26,553 nt of DNA from an uncultured Lachnospiraceae bacterium (GTDB taxonomy: Bacteria > Bacillota > Clostridia > Lachnospirales > Lachnospiraceae), in contig CAMHCL010000005.1 in NCBI GenBank assembly GCA_946183625.1, positions 1 to 26,553 on the forward strand, read 5' to 3'. Under the pieces are notes generated by a model. It had not been told where the DNA came from and did no database searches. It saw only the letters and a program-made list of their open reading frames with translations. Numbering within the stretch: position 1 is the stretch's first letter; each line of letters opens with the position of its first letter. This document shows positions 25,658 to 26,553 of the stretch, piece by piece. The translations under genes and the position numbers were made by a program.

Positions 25658-26553
25658 TTACGGAGTACATTTCCTACCTTCCTTACGTCCATACTTCAGG
25701 TAATGCTTAATTAATGAATAATTATCATTTCCATACTTCTTGTACAAATCAGCGTTATACTTCTTATAAGCATTTACATCAAATGTAGCTGAAGCACGTC
25801 TTCCTTCCTTAATACCATAATTAATGTAATGATTAAGGAGTTTTGTATAATTAGTACCATAGGCCTGTGCCAGATCCGGATATTTCTGACTATAATACTT
25901 AGCATTAAATATAAGCTGAACTTCTTCCTTTTTGAATCCGGCGTTTCTACCTTCTTTGCGACCATATTTTAAATAATGCTCCAGACAAGCCTGGTTGTTG
26001 TTTCCATATGCATTATTGATATCCGCATTATTGTATTTGTATATATTTACATCAAACATTCCGCTGGCAGCTCTGCCTTCCTTAATACCATACTTCATAT
26101 AATGATTTAATAGCAGACTATAATTTGTACCATAGGCATTCCTTAAATCAGCATTATTTGAAGCATAGTAATTGGCATCAAAAACAGATTTTGCATCATT
26201 ATACGTAATAGAAGCAACTCTGTTTTCCTTCTCACCATAATTAATATAATGATCTACATACTTCTGATTATCATTACCAAATGCAGCCTGAAGATCAGCA
26301 TAATTTGACTTATAAGCATTCACGTCAAATGTATAACTTGCCTTACGGCCTTCCTTTATTCCATTATTTAAATAATGCTTTATGTATCTATTCTGATCAT
26401 TACCAAATGCTGCCCTAAGATCACCATATTTATTCATATAATAATCATTTGAGTAAACCTTCAACAAACGACTCAGATCAGTAAATGCAATTCGGCCTTC
26501 ATTTTTACCATATTTATTATAATGCAGAACATATTTTGAATAAGAATCTCCAT
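25658..26553 (-). CDS. Tandem-repeat protein, C-terminal part (5' end beyond window)
   Basis: The visible 297 residues consist almost wholly of a repeat with the pattern YY..NADL..AYGN......HY..YGIKEGR.AS. The frame stays open without a stop to the right edge (first whole codon at 26551) and already reads repeat (KYVLHYNKYGKNEGRIA), so the gene starts outside; the in-frame TTG at 26467 falls inside a repeat and is not a start. The protein ends directly after the last repeat (GRKCTP) with no LPxTG motif or anchor helix. Such repeats occur, in my recollection, in secreted proteins of gut Clostridia, often beside enzymatic or wall-binding domains, but I cannot name a function. Tyr and Asn are unusually abundant. 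Its stop lies 44 bp before mgtE. Confidence 0.8.
   Translation of the reverse strand, partial: GDSYSKYVLHYNKYGKNEGRIAFTDLSRLLKVYSNDYYMNKYGDLRAAFGNDQNRYIKHYLNNGIKEGRKASYTFDVNAYKSNYADLQAAFGNDNQKYVDHYINYGEKENRVASITYNDAKSVFDANYYASNNADLRNAYGTNYSLLLNHYMKYGIKEGRAASGMFDVNIYKYNNADINNAYGNNNQACLEHYLKYGRKEGRNAGFKKEEVQLIFNAKYYSQKYPDLAQAYGTNYTKLLNHYINYGIKEGRRASATFDVNAYKKYNADLYKKYGNDNYSLIKHYLKYGRKEGRKCTP
25661..26551 (-). repeat. Six and a half protein repeats in alternating A-B pairs
   Basis: Units in transcription order: partial B (26551-26486), A (26485-26336), B (26335-26210), A (26209-26063), B (26062-25937), A (25936-25790), B (25789-25661). A units have 49-50 residues with an extra leader and a YY near the start; B units have 42-43 residues and begin xFDVNxYK. 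A-B pairs are 92, 91 and 92 residues. Confidence 0.85.

Noticed and set aside
26467..26467. TTG as start of the repeat protein
   Set aside because: The frame is open further upstream to the window edge and encodes another repeat unit, so this TTG is internal.

Overview
The window is 26.5 kb of a moderately AT-rich, low-GC Gram-positive genome. The most likely source is an anaerobic gut or rumen Clostridium-relative of the Lachnospiraceae type. This is inferred from an anaerobic ribonucleotide reductase with NrdR boxes, a type III glutamine synthetase, a CarD-family regulator, AGGAG-type ribosome binding sites, and several large PAS/GGDEF/EAL and propeller/HD-GYP proteins. Every convincing gene lies on the minus strand, so transcription runs from high to low coordinates. 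Both ends cut a gene: nrdD lacks its 3' part at the left edge, and a repeat-rich protein lacks its 5' part at the right edge. I see no tRNA, rRNA, CRISPR array, transposase or phage gene, and no gene-free stretch above 300 bases.

In transcription order the layout is as follows. (1) 26553-22352: a tandem-repeat protein, the Mg2+ channel mgtE, UDP-galactopyranose mutase glf and a zinc-ribbon membrane protein, ending at a strong terminator. (2) 22301-16395: an ECF sigma factor behind a possible self-recognised promoter, overlapping by 4 nt a membrane-anchored beta-propeller protein (candidate anti-sigma or sensor), followed by a propeller/HD-GYP receptor. (3) 16341-15712: a CarD-like regulator with its own promoter and terminator. 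(4) 15715-13300: a membrane-anchored glycerophosphodiesterase and rlmD, which carries a perfect 32-bp palindrome inside its reading frame. (5) 13314-7620: a 1152-residue PAS/GGDEF/PAS/GGDEF/EAL protein, then a stand-alone CARF-HEPN-like protein resembling CRISPR ancillary RNases, ending at a strong terminator. (6) 7586-3887: a Cu+ ATPase with a C-terminal CopZ-like domain that has its own internal ribosome binding site, then a DMT permease. (7) 3858-982: glnN and nrdG. (8) From 948 leftwards: nrdD behind tandem NrdR boxes.

The most intriguing content is unit 5, a probable CARF-HEPN ribonuclease with no CRISPR locus in view, encoded 50 bp behind a dual c-di-GMP enzyme. Next come the internal CopZ start in copA, the palindrome insertion in rlmD and the ECF/propeller/HD-GYP operon. 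Units 2 and 5 together put one intact GGDEF, one EAL and one HD-GYP domain within about 10 kb, so the region is rich in cyclic-dinucleotide signalling. Function assignments rest on motifs read by eye; no database search was possible.
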